NCBI RefSeq assembly: GCF_001551835.1 | Contig: NZ_LODL01000035.1 | Span: 546,093 to 610,092 of the forward strand | Length of the DNA stretch: 64,000 nt | Direction: 5' to 3' | Origin: Dechloromonas denitrificans | Lineage (GTDB): Bacteria; Pseudomonadota; Gammaproteobacteria; Burkholderiales; Rhodocyclaceae | Shown here: positions 27,934-39,427 of the stretch, in pieces | How positions within the stretch are numbered: position 1 is the first letter of the stretch | Layout of the letters: each line of letters starts with the position of its first letter | Made by a program: the position numbers and the translations under genes | The notes under the pieces: model-generated | What the model saw: the letters and a program-made list of their open reading frames with translations, nothing else | Database searches by the model: none | Told to the model about the DNA's origin: nothing

Positions 27934-28611
27934 ATGATGAAGCCTGCTGTCGTTCTCCTGTCCGGTGGACTCGATTCCGCCACCTGCCTTGCCCTTGCCC
28001 GTAGCCAGGGTTTTGATTGTTATTGCCTGTCGTTCGATTATGGCCAGCGCCACAATGCCGAACTGCAGGCGGCCGAACGCGTCGTCAAGGCGCTTGGCGC
28101 CGCCGAGCACCGGGTGATCAACTTCGGCCTCGCCCAGTTCGGCGGTTCGGCCCTGACCGACACCAACATTGCCGTGCCGACCGCCGGCGTCCAGCCCGGC
28201 ATTCCGGTCACCTACGTGCCGGCCCGCAACACCATCATGCTGTCGCTCGCCTTGGCCTGGGCCGAAGTGCTCGGCAGCCGCGACATCTTCGTCGGCGTCA
28301 ATGCGGTCGACTACTCCGGCTACCCGGATTGCCGGCCGGAATACATCGCCGCCTTCGAAACGATGGCCAACCTGGCGACCAAGGCCGGCGTCGAAGGCGT
28401 CAAGCTGAGCATTCACGCGCCGCTGATCGACATGTCGAAGGCCGAGATCATCCGGACCGGTACCACGCTCGGCGTCGATTACGGCCTGACCGTCTCCTGC
28501 TACCAGGCGGACAGCGCCGGCCGTGCCTGCGGCGAGTGCGACTCCTGCCGGCTGCGGGCCGAAGGCTTCGCGGCGGCCGGTCTGGCCGACCCGACCATTT
28601 ACCGCGTCTGA
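27934..28611 (+). CDS. queC: 7-cyano-7-deazaguanine synthase QueC
   Basis: A 225-residue ATP-dependent enzyme that converts 7-carboxy-7-deazaguanine to preQ0 in queuosine biosynthesis. The PP-loop [14 protein letters not shown] is near the N-terminus and the C-terminal zinc cysteines are in [18 protein letters not shown]. The second codon is also ATG (27937). It takes the product of QueE (19373-20011). A sulfur-transporter-like gene begins 2 bp after its stop and is probably co-transcribed. Confidence 0.96.
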   Translation: MMKPAVVLLSGGLDSATCLALARSQGFDCYCLSFDYGQRHNAELQAAERVVKALGAAEHRVINFGLAQFGGSALTDTNIAVPTAGVQPGIPVTYVPARNTIMLSLALAWAEVLGSRDIFVGVNAVDYSGYPDCRPEYIAAFETMANLATKAGVEGVKLSIHAPLIDMSKAEIIRTGTTLGVDYGLTVSCYQADSAGRACGECDSCRLRAEGFAAAGLADPTIYRV

Positions 28612-28613
28612 GC

Positions 28614-29717
28614 ATGGAAGCCGGCAGTTCGGTCAACCTCGTTCTCTGGCTGGTCTTTGCAGTTTCCTTCGTGTTCGGCGCAATCGGCCAGAAAACCCAT
28701 TTCTGCACGATGGGCGCGGTTTCGGACATCGTCAATATGGGCGACTGGAGCCGCATGCGGATGTGGCTGCTCGCCATCGGCGTCGCCATTCTCGGCGCGG
28801 CGGCACTGCACGCGGCGGGCCTGATCGACCTCGGCAAATCGATCTACCGGACGCCCAATTTCACCTGGCTGTCCTACCTGGTCGGCGGTTTCTGTTTCGG
28901 CATCGGCATGGTGCTCGCCTCCGGCTGCGGTTCGAAGACGCTGATCCGCATCGGCGCCGGCAACCTGAAATCGCTGGTCGTCTTCATGGTCCTCGGGCTG
29001 GTCGCCTACATGACGATCCGTGGCGTATTCGGCAGTTTCCGCGTCAACGTGCTGGAAAAGGCCGCCCTCAACCTGCCTGGCGGCCAGGATATCCCGGCCC
29101 TGCTGACCGCCGCCGGCCTCGAAGCGAAAACCGCCTTCATGTTGGCGGTACTGGCGATCGGTGGTGGCCTGACCGCCTTTTGCCTGCTTAAGCGTGATTT
29201 CTGGAGCTTCGACAACCTGCTCGGTGGCCTCGGCACCGGCCTGGCCGTCGTCGCCGCCTGGTACATCAGCGGCCACCTCGGCTATCTCGCCGAACACCCG
29301 GAGACGCTGGAAGAAGCCTTCCTCACCACCAACAGCGGCCGCATGGAAGCGCTGACCTTCGTCGCGCCGCAGGCCTACGCACTGGAACTGCTGCTGCTGT
29401 GGTCCGACGCCAGCCGCAAGCTGAGTTTCGGCATCGCCTCGCTGCTCGGCGTCATCGCTGGTTCGGCGGCCTGCGCCCTGCTGACCCGCAATTTCCGCTG
29501 GGAAGGCTTTGCCAGCGTCGAAGACACCGCCAGCCACCTGCTCGGTGCAGCGCTGATGGGCTTCGGCGGCGTCGTCGCCATGGGCTGCACGGTCGGCCAG
29601 GGGATCAGCGGGTTCTCGACGCTGGCCCTCGGTTCCATTATCACCTTCCTGGCCATCGTCGCCGGTGCCGCCGCCATGCTCAAAGTCCAGTACTGGCGAC
29701 TGATGCGCGAAGCCTGA
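28614..29717 (+). CDS. YeeE/YedE (TsuA-like) sulfur transport membrane protein
   Basis: A 367-residue polytopic membrane protein with the paired cysteine motifs of the YeeE/YedE family: GQKTHFCTMGAVSDIVNMGD near residue 25, VLASGCGSKTLIRIGAGNL near 100, and AMGCTVGQGISGFSTLALGS near 325. YeeE (TsuA) imports thiosulfate in characterised cases; the substrate here could be thiosulfate or another sulfur species. The ATG at 28614 lies 2 bp after queC. No TusA-like partner gene is adjacent. Confidence 0.9.
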   Translation: MEAGSSVNLVLWLVFAVSFVFGAIGQKTHFCTMGAVSDIVNMGDWSRMRMWLLAIGVAILGAAALHAAGLIDLGKSIYRTPNFTWLSYLVGGFCFGIGMVLASGCGSKTLIRIGAGNLKSLVVFMVLGLVAYMTIRGVFGSFRVNVLEKAALNLPGGQDIPALLTAAGLEAKTAFMLAVLAIGGGLTAFCLLKRDFWSFDNLLGGLGTGLAVVAAWYISGHLGYLAEHPETLEEAFLTTNSGRMEALTFVAPQAYALELLLLWSDASRKLSFGIASLLGVIAGSAACALLTRNFRWEGFASVEDTASHLLGAALMGFGGVVAMGCTVGQGISGFSTLALGSIITFLAIVAGAAAMLKVQYWRLMREA

Positions 29718-29742
29718 GCGGCAGCGCAGCTCGATCCAGCGG

Positions 29743-29765
29743 GGGCGCTCAGGCGCCCTCTTTTT
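29743..29765 (+). terminator. Rho-independent terminator after the YeeE-family gene
   Basis: A GGGCGC/GCGCCC stem (29743-29748 with 29753-29758) with a TCAG loop is followed by TCTTTTTCT. It overlaps the last codons of the convergent small gene at 29749. Confidence 0.6.
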
Positions 29766-29967
29766 CTTTCAGCTTCTCGATGACCAGCGGAAAGGCGCCC
29801 GAGCCGAAGAGGGCGATGGCCGAAACGACGAAGGCCAGCCCGGCCATCGGGTCGTCGAGCAGCGGGTGAATGGAAGCGCCGAAGCCGGCCAGGCTGAGCA
29901 GCCCGGGGATGGCGCACAGCACGCCGAGGGCGGTCAGGGCGATGAAGGAAAAGGGATAGCGGCGCAT
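29749..29967 (-). CDS. small two-helix membrane protein, function unknown
   Basis: A 72-residue protein with two predicted membrane helices (FSFIALTALGVLCAIPGLLS and AGLAFVVSAIALFGSGAFPL) and a charged C-terminus (VIEKLKEKEGA). I do not recognise the family. Codon usage matches its neighbours and the gene is convergent with the YeeE-family gene. A TAAACT box 6 nt before its ATG is a possible leaderless promoter. Confidence 0.6.
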   Translation of the reverse strand: MRRYPFSFIALTALGVLCAIPGLLSLAGFGASIHPLLDDPMAGLAFVVSAIALFGSGAFPLVIEKLKEKEGA

Positions 29968-30012
29968 GGTGCTAGTTTAAGGCGATTACGGTTGAGCGCT
30001 AAGCGCCGGTCG

Positions 30013-30061
30013 CGGCCGGAAATTGCCCGAAAAAACGGGTTGACCGCCGGAGTGGCTCAAA
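30013..30061 (+). repeat. 49-bp diverged direct repeat, copy A
   Basis: This 49-base stretch aligns without gaps to 32921-32969 at 36 of 49 positions by hand count. The longest exact run is GGTTGACCGC. The two copies flank the hybrid kinase gene in the same orientation. Copy A also contains a small hairpin CCCG-AAAAAA-CGGG. Neither copy codes for protein. Confidence 0.5.
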
Positions 30062-30121
30062 GCAACCTTGGATTCGACCGGCCAAGAATCCGACGACAGG
30101 AATCGGCCATAAACCTACCGA

Positions 30122-32731
<2,610 letters not shown>

Positions 32732-33089
32732 TTGTCAGCCGCTCTTGGGGTTAGCCAGCAGGATGTTCAGGAGCTTCATTCGGGGCAACCTGTCCTGCAA
32801 TTAGCGATGGTTGAGTCTACTCCAGCATCTGCTTGCCAGAACTAAGCGGACCTGTTTGATGTGTATTGGCCGAATCCTGTCAGGTATCAAAAGACTTGCC
32901 GGGTGCCAAGCAGGCCGCTACGGTCAGAAATCACCCCAAAAAGCAGGTTGACCGCAGCACTGCCCAAAAAGCCGGGCTGGCCTGAACCAATTGCCGTTTT
33001 TCGCCTCTGATCAGCAGAAGGTTCGGCACGCCATTTGCTGCGTGTTCGGCCTGCCTGCCACTTTTGCCTGAAAACCGACAAAGCCGCCG
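32732..33089. other. 358-bp divergent intergenic region between kinase and selO
   Basis: This gap separates two divergent genes, so it should hold both promoters, but I could not pick convincing -35/-10 pairs. Its one notable content is copy B of the 49-bp repeat at 32921-32969. The short open frames inside it lack codon bias or ribosome-binding sites and are not called. Confidence 0.6.
32921..32969 (+). repeat. 49-bp diverged direct repeat, copy B
   Basis: Partner of the element at 30013-30061, in the same orientation and 2.9 kb away on the other side of the hybrid kinase gene. It shares the core GGTTGACCGC and the flanking A-rich tract, but the CCCG/CGGG hairpin of copy A is not preserved here. 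Confidence 0.5.
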
Positions 33090-34589
33090 ATGAACGCCCC
33101 GGAATCCCTGCCGCTCGACCTGCCCGTCTTCGACAACAGCTTCGCTGCCCTGCCCGACGCCTTTTATACCCGCCTCAACCCGCATCCCTTGCCCGCCCCT
33201 TATGTCGTTGGGGTCAGCGACGAGGTGGCCGGTTTGCTCGGCTTGCCGGAGGCCCTGCTGAACAGCCCGGCCTTTGCCGAAATCTTTGCCGGCAACCGTT
33301 TGCTGCCCGGCAGCGAGCCGCTGGCGGCGGTCTATTCCGGCCACCAGTTCGGGGTCTGGGCCGGCCAGCTCGGCGATGGCCGGGCGCATCTGCTCGGCGG
33401 CCTGCGCAACGAACTCGGCCATTGGGAAATCCAGCTCAAGGGGGCGGGGCGGACGCCCTATTCGCGCGGCGCCGACGGTCGTGCCGTGCTGCGTTCGTCG
33501 ATCCGCGAATTTCTCTGTTCGGAGGCGATGGCCGGCCTCGGCGTGCCGACGACGCGCGCCTTGTGCGTGATCGGCGCCGACCATCCGGTACGGCGCGAGG
33601 AAATCGAGACGGCGGCGGTCGTCGCCCGCGTCGCGCCCGGTTTTGTCCGCTTCGGCTCCTTCGAGCACTGGGCGTCGCGCGACCGTCAGGTCGAACTGAA
33701 ACAGCTGGCCGATTATGTCATCGACACTTTCCGGCCGGCCTGCCGCTTCGCAGCCAACCCCTACGCCGAACTGCTGGCCGATGCCGCGCGCCGCACCGGG
33801 GAGCTGATCGCGCACTGGATGGCGGTCGGTTTCATGCATGGCGTGATGAATACCGACAACATGTCGATCCTCGGCCTGACGCTGGATTACGGTCCCTTCG
33901 GCTTCATGGAGGCGTTCGACGCCGGCCACATCTGCAACCATTCCGACAATCACGGCCGCTACAGCTACCGCAATCAGCCGGCGGTCGCCCAGTGGAATCT
34001 CTACCGGCTGGCCGATGCGCTGCTGCCGCTGATCGGGCGGCCGGCGCTGGCCCAGGCGGCGGTGGACGAGCAGTTCGGCCCGGCCTTCGAAGGCAAGTTC
34101 GAGCAGCTGTTCGGCGCCAAGCTCGGCTTGCGCGCCAAGCTGGACGGTGACGAGGACTTCATCGGCGAAACCTTCGGTTTCCTGCAGCAGCACCGGCCGG
34201 ACTTCACGCTGTTCTTCCGCGCGCTGTCGCGGCTGCCTGGCGCGGTCGACCCGGAAAATGCGGCAAAAACCGATGCCCCGCTGCGCGACATGTTCGTCGA
34301 CCGCAGCGCCTGCGACGTCTGGCTCGCCGGTTGGCGGGCCCGTCTGGCACAGACGCCGTGGGACGATGCCGAACGCCAAGCGGCGATGCTCGCCGCCAAC
34401 CCCAAATACGTGCTGCGCAACTGGCTGGCCGAAGTTGCCATCCGCCAGGCCAAGGCCGGCGACTTTTCCGAAGTGCAGCGCCTGCTGGCCTGCCTGCGCC
34501 ACCCTTACGACGAACAGCCGGAATTCGAGGCCTACGCAGCCTTGCCGCCGGACTGGGCGAACGGCCTGGCGGTCAGTTGTTCCAGCTGA
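33090..34589 (+). CDS. selO: SelO/YdiU pseudokinase-fold protein AMPylase
   Basis: A 499-residue SelO (YdiU) protein. Family segments visible are [20 protein letters not shown], the [20 protein letters not shown] region with the nucleotide-binding residues, and [20 protein letters not shown] with the metal-binding Asn/Asp. It ends in VSCSS, the bacterial counterpart of the C-terminal selenocysteine motif of eukaryotic SelO. SelO transfers AMP to protein hydroxyls and has been linked to oxidative-stress responses. The ATG at 33090 gives the family N-terminus. Confidence 0.95.
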   Translation: MNAPESLPLDLPVFDNSFAALPDAFYTRLNPHPLPAPYVVGVSDEVAGLLGLPEALLNSPAFAEIFAGNRLLPGSEPLAAVYSGHQFGVWAGQLGDGRAHLLGGLRNELGHWEIQLKGAGRTPYSRGADGRAVLRSSIREFLCSEAMAGLGVPTTRALCVIGADHPVRREEIETAAVVARVAPGFVRFGSFEHWASRDRQVELKQLADYVIDTFRPACRFAANPYAELLADAARRTGELIAHWMAVGFMHGVMNTDNMSILGLTLDYGPFGFMEAFDAGHICNHSDNHGRYSYRNQPAVAQWNLYRLADALLPLIGRPALAQAAVDEQFGPAFEGKFEQLFGAKLGLRAKLDGDEDFIGETFGFLQQHRPDFTLFFRALSRLPGAVDPENAAKTDAPLRDMFVDRSACDVWLAGWRARLAQTPWDDAERQAAMLAANPKYVLRNWLAEVAIRQAKAGDFSEVQRLLACLRHPYDEQPEFEAYAALPPDWANGLAVSCSS

Positions 34590-34661
34590 TTTTGATCCCG
34601 CCGGCTTGTTCGGCCGGCAGCGGCAGCGGACAATGCCGGCGACTTTTTATTGATCGCCGCC

Positions 34662-35168
34662 ATGTCTGAGCACCTCTCACTGCCCACCACGCTCCACCGC
34701 GAAAATCCGTCGGCCTTGCTGGAAGCCCATTTTGGCGCCCGGCCGGCGGCGCATGCCGAGGCCCAGGCGCACAATCCGGCCTTGCGCGTCGAGGCGATCG
34801 GTTTCGTCCGTTATCGCGGCGATTGGCTCGGCGTGCTGGTCACGCCCTGGCGTCTCGACCTGCTGCTGCTGGCCGGCGGCGGCGACCTGTGGGGTGACAT
34901 TCCGGCCGGCCAGCGGCGCTACCTCGATCTCTACGGCGCCACCCTGCCCTTCGTCGCGGTCGATGAACCGCGCTTGGGGCCTTACCAGTACAGTTCGCTG
35001 GTCGATCAGGTCGGCCGTATTCCCGACATGGCGGCGGCCCGGGAAATTGCCCTTGATGCGCTGCACTCCTACCTGCCGCCGCAGCCGCCACCGGTCAGCC
35101 CGCCGATAGCGCCGGCCGAGTCGGTTTCCCGCCGTGGCTTCTTCCGGCGCCTGGCCGGCAAGCACTGA
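34662..35168 (+). CDS. HybE-family [NiFe]-hydrogenase assembly chaperone-like protein
   Basis: A 168-residue protein whose core HNPALRVEAIGFVRYRGDWL and GVLVTPWRLDLLLLAGGG match the HybE family, chaperones for the hydrogenase small subunit that interact with its Tat signal. The C-terminus SRRGFFRRLAGKH is itself twin-arginine-like. I prefer ATG 34662 over an in-frame TTG at 34650. No hydrogenase gene lies within this window; the nearest neighbours are selO (72 bp upstream) and an ABC protein gene. It may have been retained for another partner. Confidence 0.75.
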   Translation: MSEHLSLPTTLHRENPSALLEAHFGARPAAHAEAQAHNPALRVEAIGFVRYRGDWLGVLVTPWRLDLLLLAGGGDLWGDIPAGQRRYLDLYGATLPFVAVDEPRLGPYQYSSLVDQVGRIPDMAAAREIALDALHSYLPPQPPPVSPPIAPAESVSRRGFFRRLAGKH

Positions 35169-35169
35169 G

Positions 35170-35187
35170 CGCCGGCTTCAGCCGGCG
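35170..35187. terminator. hairpin at the convergent HybE/ABC junction
   Basis: A perfect CGCCGGC-TTCA-GCCGGCG stem-loop sits between the two convergent stop codons and overlaps the ABC gene's stop. It has no T tract on either side, so its role as a terminator is only possible; it could equally be a mRNA 3' stabiliser. Confidence 0.4.
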
Positions 35188-36881
35188 AACTGGTAGGTCG
35201 CCGCCGGCTCGGCCCGCCACTCGCCGTTGCCGGTCAGCTCCAGCACCTGGGCGTGGTATTTGAGGATGCCGGGGCGGTGCCCGACGCTGATCAGCGTCGT
35301 TTCGCTGTTCAGCAACTGCTGGTAGAGGTGTTCCTCATTGGCGATGTCGAGGGCGCTGGTTGCTTCGTCGAGCACCGCGTAGCGCGGCTTGCAGAGGAGG
35401 ACGCGGGCGAAGGCCAGGCGCTGCTGCTCGCCGATCGACAGCAGTTTCTCCCAGTCATGAATGGCATCGAGTCCGCCGACGCGGGCGGCGAGTTCGGGCA
35501 GGTTGACGCGCTCGAGCAGGCTTAGCAGGTCGGCGTCGTGCACCGGACGGTCTTCGTTCGGGTAGAGCAGTTGGCTGCGCAGCGTGCCGAGCAGCATGTA
35601 GGGCTGTTGCGGCAGGAACAGCATATCTTGCGGCAAGGGGCGACAGATGGTGCCGCTGCCGGCATACCACAGGCCGGCCAGGGCGCGCAGCAGCGAACTC
35701 TTGCCGCTGCCGCTCTGGCCGACGATGATCAGGCCCTGGCCGGGCTTGATGTGCAGCGACAGTTCCTTGATCAGCGTCCGCTCGTAATTCGGCGTTTGCA
35801 GCGTGACACGCTCCAGCCACAGTTGGCTGCCTTCGACCGATTCGATGACGCCCAGCGCGCTGGCCCGGCTCGTTGATTCGCCAGCCAGGTACTGGGTGAA
35901 GGTGTTCAGGCGATCGACCCCGGCGGTGAACCGGCTGAGCGCCTCGAAGTTTTCAATGATCACCGAAATGGCGCTGAGTACGGCGGCAAAGGCACCGGCC
36001 GCCTGTACGGCACGGCCGACTTCGAGTTCCCCGGAGAGCACCTGCGGCGCGATGATGATGCTGGGCAGCACGATGGTGAGCAGGCCGAAACCGTACTGGA
36101 ACAGGTTGAGGAAAAGCTGTGTCCGGATCAGCTGTTTGAAGTTGCGGAAGGCATTGGTGAAGCGCTGCCTGACCTGCTGCAATTCCTGCGCTTCGCCGTG
36201 ATAGAGGGCGATCGCTTCGGCATTTTCACGAAAGCGCACCAGGCTGAAGCGGAAATCGGCTTCGCGGCGCAGTTGCTGGAAATTGAGGCCGATCAGCCGC
36301 CGGCCAAAGCCGAAGATGATGATGACGGTGCCGATCGCGGCATAAAAGACGAGGAAATAGACCAGTTCGCGGGAAATCGACCACAACACGGCACTGAAGG
36401 CGACCAGTTGCAGGATGGAACCGATCAGGATGAGCAGGAAGTACAGCGAGCGCTGGGTGAAGGTATTGATGTCCTCGGCAATCCGCTGGTCCGGGTTGTC
36501 GATCTCGGCGTGGGCGTTCAGTTCGTAGAAATGGCGATGGCTGAAGTACTTGTCGAGCAGGCGATAGGTCAGCCAGCGCCGCCAGTGCAGGGCCAGCGTG
36601 TCGCGCACGAAGTAGTAGGAGGCGAAGAAGGGAATGGCGACGATCAGCAGGCCGAGGCAGTACTTGATCGACACCCAGAAGCGTTCCTCGTCGCGCGCCG
36701 CCAGCGCCGAGGTGAATTCGCCGGTCTGCTCGTTGAACAGTACGGCAAAGCGGGTTTGCCCGAGCAGCAGCAGGATGGAGAGCAGGAGCAGGCTCCAGGC
36801 CTTCCATTTTTCCTCATGGCGCCAGTAAGGCGTTGCAATGGCCAGGAAGCGCTGCCACAAGTGGCGATCGACGGTCTTCAT
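35178..36881 (-). CDS. SbmA/BacA/YddA-like ABC transporter, fused permease and ATPase
   Basis: A 567-residue half-transporter: a membrane domain of about six helices (residues 1-330) of the SbmA/BacA type (NPDQRIAEDINTFTQRSLYF is the family motif), then an ABC ATPase with Walker A (VGQSGSGKSSLLRAL), a variant signature (LSIGEQQRLAFARV) and Walker B (RYAVLDEATSALD). YddA and BacA-like proteins move peptides or very-long-chain lipids; the substrate here is unknown. The ATG at 36881 removes an unconserved 21-residue extension. It would act as a homodimer. Confidence 0.9.
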   Translation of the reverse strand: MKTVDRHLWQRFLAIATPYWRHEEKWKAWSLLLLSILLLLGQTRFAVLFNEQTGEFTSALAARDEERFWVSIKYCLGLLIVAIPFFASYYFVRDTLALHWRRWLTYRLLDKYFSHRHFYELNAHAEIDNPDQRIAEDINTFTQRSLYFLLILIGSILQLVAFSAVLWSISRELVYFLVFYAAIGTVIIIFGFGRRLIGLNFQQLRREADFRFSLVRFRENAEAIALYHGEAQELQQVRQRFTNAFRNFKQLIRTQLFLNLFQYGFGLLTIVLPSIIIAPQVLSGELEVGRAVQAAGAFAAVLSAISVIIENFEALSRFTAGVDRLNTFTQYLAGESTSRASALGVIESVEGSQLWLERVTLQTPNYERTLIKELSLHIKPGQGLIIVGQSGSGKSSLLRALAGLWYAGSGTICRPLPQDMLFLPQQPYMLLGTLRSQLLYPNEDRPVHDADLLSLLERVNLPELAARVGGLDAIHDWEKLLSIGEQQRLAFARVLLCKPRYAVLDEATSALDIANEEHLYQQLLNSETTLISVGHRPGILKYHAQVLELTGNGEWRAEPAATYQFAG

Positions 36882-37023
36882 TGTCCGTTCTGATACTGAA
36901 CCTGCGTTGGGGAGGCAAGGCAGCCGGCGCCGGCCGCCGTGCATGACGGGATTGTATGCCTCAATCCGGCCCGGAGATAAGCTTGGCTACTGTTTTCCGG
37001 GTAGTGCGAAGGGTGTTGAAAAA

Positions 37024-37059
37024 TGCCCGATTGCCGCGGTCGACCGCAGCAATCGGGCA
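37024..37059. repeat. 36-bp near-perfect palindrome
   Basis: Arms TGCCCGATTGC and GCAATCGGGCA (37024-37034 and 37049-37059) enclose a second palindrome, GCGGTCGACCGC. Only one base pair in the 36 bases is mismatched. It lies in the 240-bp gap between the Tim44-like gene and the ABC gene, 12 bases past the T tract of the Tim44-like terminator. It is neither REP-like like those near 26.2 kb nor followed by a T run. Confidence 0.75.
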
Positions 37060-37070
37060 AATTCCGGTCG

Positions 37071-37100
37071 AAAAAAAGCCGGCTGGATTGCTCCGCCGGC
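37071..37100 (-). terminator. Rho-independent terminator of the Tim44-like gene
   Basis: On the minus strand a GCCGGC...GCCGGC stem (37095-37100 with 37078-37083) with additional GGA/TCC pairing inside the loop is followed by seven T residues (37071-37077). It lies 21 bp after the stop codon. Confidence 0.8.
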
Positions 37101-37121
37101 GTTTGGGTGTTCAGTCCAGGA

Positions 37122-38015
37122 TTACTGGACTTGCTGGATACCGGCCAGCACCCAGCCACCGCTGCCGTTGCGCGGCTTGGTCATGTGCCAGATTTCATCG
37201 AAGGCTTCGGCCGAAGCGGCCTTTTCTTCGCGGATCAGGCCATGGAAGCGAACGCTGACGATGTAGCGGCTGCTTTCCTCGGCAACATCGAGCACTTCGG
37301 CGTTGAGCTGGACGACGTCGGTTTCCTGCTTTTCGGTACCGCGTTCGCCCATTGCCAGCTTGATCTCGGCGAACATTTCCGGCGCGGTGAATTCGCGGAT
37401 GTCGTCGAGGTTGCCGGCATCGTTGGCAGCCTGCAGGCGAATGAAGTTGACCTTGGCGTTACGGACGAAGCCATCGACATCGAAGTCGGCCGGGATATGG
37501 CCGCTGTTGCCGGTGTTGGCGGCCAGCGGGGCAGCGGCGGCGCTGCCGCCGGCCGGCGTGAAGTCAGGCTGGACCGGGGCGCGGTTGTCATAGTTGGCAC
37601 CGGCACCGGCGTACTGCATGCCGTGGTTCGTGCCGGCCTGTGTCGCGCCGGCCTTCTTGCGCATGACGAAGCCGATGACCATGACCACCGCCATGACCAG
37701 CAGGCCGATCATCATCATGTTGGCGAGGCCTTCGCCGAAACCGAAGTGGGAGGCCAGGGCGGCCAGGCCGAGACCGGCGGCAAGACCGGCCAGCGGGCCC
37801 ATCCACGAACGCTTGGGTTGAGCTTGCGGGGCGGCGGCCGGGGCGGCAGCCTGCTGCTGAGTCGGGGCGGCATTGGTCGCCTTGTTCGGGGTGACGGCCT
37901 GGCGCTGCATGCCGGACGAGCTGCCTCCGCCCAGACGGCGGGCGGCTTCGGCATCGCCGGTGGTCAGCGTGAAGCCGAGCACCAGGGCGGCGGCCATCAA
38001 TGCAAAGGATTTCAT
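37122..38015 (-). CDS. Tim44-like domain membrane protein
   Basis: A 297-residue protein with a signal or anchor segment (MKSFALMAAALVLGFTLTT), a Gln/Ala/Pro-rich linker, a hydrophobic pair of segments (about residues 75-115, including NMMMIGLLVMAVVMVIGFVM), and a C-terminal Tim44/MBA1-like domain (residues 155-295, FDVDGFVRNAKVNFIRLQAA). ATG 38015 has GGAG at correct spacing, unlike the in-frame ATG at 38027. Bacterial Tim44-like proteins are associated with the inner membrane, but their role is not settled. It is monocistronic. Confidence 0.88.
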   Translation of the reverse strand: MKSFALMAAALVLGFTLTTGDAEAARRLGGGSSSGMQRQAVTPNKATNAAPTQQQAAAPAAAPQAQPKRSWMGPLAGLAAGLGLAALASHFGFGEGLANMMMIGLLVMAVVMVIGFVMRKKAGATQAGTNHGMQYAGAGANYDNRAPVQPDFTPAGGSAAAAPLAANTGNSGHIPADFDVDGFVRNAKVNFIRLQAANDAGNLDDIREFTAPEMFAEIKLAMGERGTEKQETDVVQLNAEVLDVAEESSRYIVSVRFHGLIREEKAASAEAFDEIWHMTKPRNGSGGWVLAGIQQVQ

Positions 38016-38120
38016 GTTTGTCTCCATCGGGGTGAATGTTACGAGGCGAAGAATAGCCCTAATTCGGTTACCGAAAAATATGTATTAAGCGCAACAACGA
38101 TTCGTAAAAATCGAATTGTT

Positions 38121-39401
38121 TCAGCCGAACAAGGCGGCCGTCGCCACCGGATTGGACGCGAAGTAAAAGTGGACATAGGAAGCGGTCAGTCGTTCCCGGC
38201 GGTAGATCGCCTCGCCCTCCCGGCCATCCTGGGTCTGGGCGCGCACGATCGGCGTCAGCGGCGTTTCGCTCTTCGAGTAATGGAAGGTGTGGCCCTGCAG
38301 GCGGCCTTCCGGCAGGTCGGCGAATTGCATGCCGAGTGCGGCCAGGCGTTTCTGCATCACCGAAATGCCGGGCAGCAGGCCGGCGAAGGCATGGGTGTCG
38401 CCGGCCTTGTCGGTGACCTGCTCGAACAGGCTCATCATGCCGCCGCATTCGGCGAGCAAGGGCTTGCCGGCGGCGACGTGGGCGCGCAGCTCGTTCCACA
38501 AAGGCTGGTTGGCCGACAGCGTCGGGGCATGCAGTTCCGGGTAGCCGCCGGGCAGCCAGACGGCATCGCAGGCCGGCAGCGGCTCGCCGGCGACCGGCGA
38601 GAAGTAGCGCAGTTCGGCGCCGAGGTCGGCCAGGGTTTCCAGATTGGCCGGGTAGATGAAGCCGTAGGCGGCATCACGGGCGATGGCGATGCGCTTGCCG
38701 GCGAGCAGCGGCGCGATGTCTGGTGGTGGAACATCGTCGAAAACGACCGGTGGCGGCAGGTCGACCGTGGCACTGGCGGCCAAGGCATCGGCCAGACGGT
38801 CGAGGCGCTCCTCGATATCGTCGATTTCGGCCGCCTGCAGCAGGCCGAGGTGGCGTTCCGGCAGCACCGCGTCCGGGTTGCGCGGTAGCGCGCCGAACCA
38901 GCCCATGCCGGCCGGCAGGCTGTCGCGGGCCATCGCGGCGTGGCGTTCGCTGCCAACCCGGTTGGCCAGCACGCCGGCAAAGGGCAGGCCGGGCCGGTAG
39001 GTGGCGAGACCGTGGGCAACGGCACCGAAAGTCTGGGCCATGGCGCCGGCGTCGATCATCGCCATCACCGGGATGTTGAAGCGGCAGGCGATGTCGGCCG
39101 CCGACGGTGTGCCGTCGAACAGGCCCATGACGCCTTCGACCAGGATCAGGTCGGAATCCTGTGCCGCCCGGCTCAGCCGCCAGCGCGCATCTTCCTCGCC
39201 GCACATGCCGAGATCGAGGTTCTGGCACGGTCGACCGCTGGCCACGGCATGAATCTGTGGGTCGAGAAAGTCCGGGCCGCATTTGAAAACGGTGACGCGC
39301 CGGCCTTGCCGGGCATGCAGCCGGGCCAGCGCGGCGGTGACGGTGGTCTTGCCCTGGCCGGAGGACGGGGCGGCGATCAAGAGAGCGGGACAGGCGGTCA
39401 T
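38121..39401 (-). CDS. cobB: cobyrinate a,c-diamide synthase (CbiA/CobB)
   Basis: A 426-residue glutamine-dependent enzyme that amidates the a and c side chains of (hydrogeno)cobyrinic acid. The N-terminal P-loop is APSSGQGKTTVTAALARL, and the C-terminal class I glutamine amidotransferase domain has its nucleophile Cys in LLAECGGMMSL and its His near the C-terminus. ATG 39401 gives the family start (MTACPALLIAAPSSGQGKTT); the frame is open further upstream into the preceding gene. It is last in the riboswitch-controlled corrinoid operon. No other corrin-ring synthesis gene is in the window. Confidence 0.94.
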   Translation of the reverse strand: MTACPALLIAAPSSGQGKTTVTAALARLHARQGRRVTVFKCGPDFLDPQIHAVASGRPCQNLDLGMCGEEDARWRLSRAAQDSDLILVEGVMGLFDGTPSAADIACRFNIPVMAMIDAGAMAQTFGAVAHGLATYRPGLPFAGVLANRVGSERHAAMARDSLPAGMGWFGALPRNPDAVLPERHLGLLQAAEIDDIEERLDRLADALAASATVDLPPPVVFDDVPPPDIAPLLAGKRIAIARDAAYGFIYPANLETLADLGAELRYFSPVAGEPLPACDAVWLPGGYPELHAPTLSANQPLWNELRAHVAAGKPLLAECGGMMSLFEQVTDKAGDTHAFAGLLPGISVMQKRLAALGMQFADLPEGRLQGHTFHYSKSETPLTPIVRAQTQDGREGEAIYRRERLTASYVHFYFASNPVATAALFG

Positions 39402-39427
39402 TTTTCTTCCTTGGCGGTGCATCCGGC

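Noticed and set aside
32887-33081. 64-codon minus-strand ORF upstream of selO
   Set aside because: No ribosome-binding site, no family resemblance, and it overlaps the diverged repeat and the likely selO promoter.
34650-35168. C-terminal SRRGFFRR of the HybE-like protein as a Tat export signal
   Set aside because: Tat signals are N-terminal and need a following hydrophobic stretch; here the protein ends 5 residues later.
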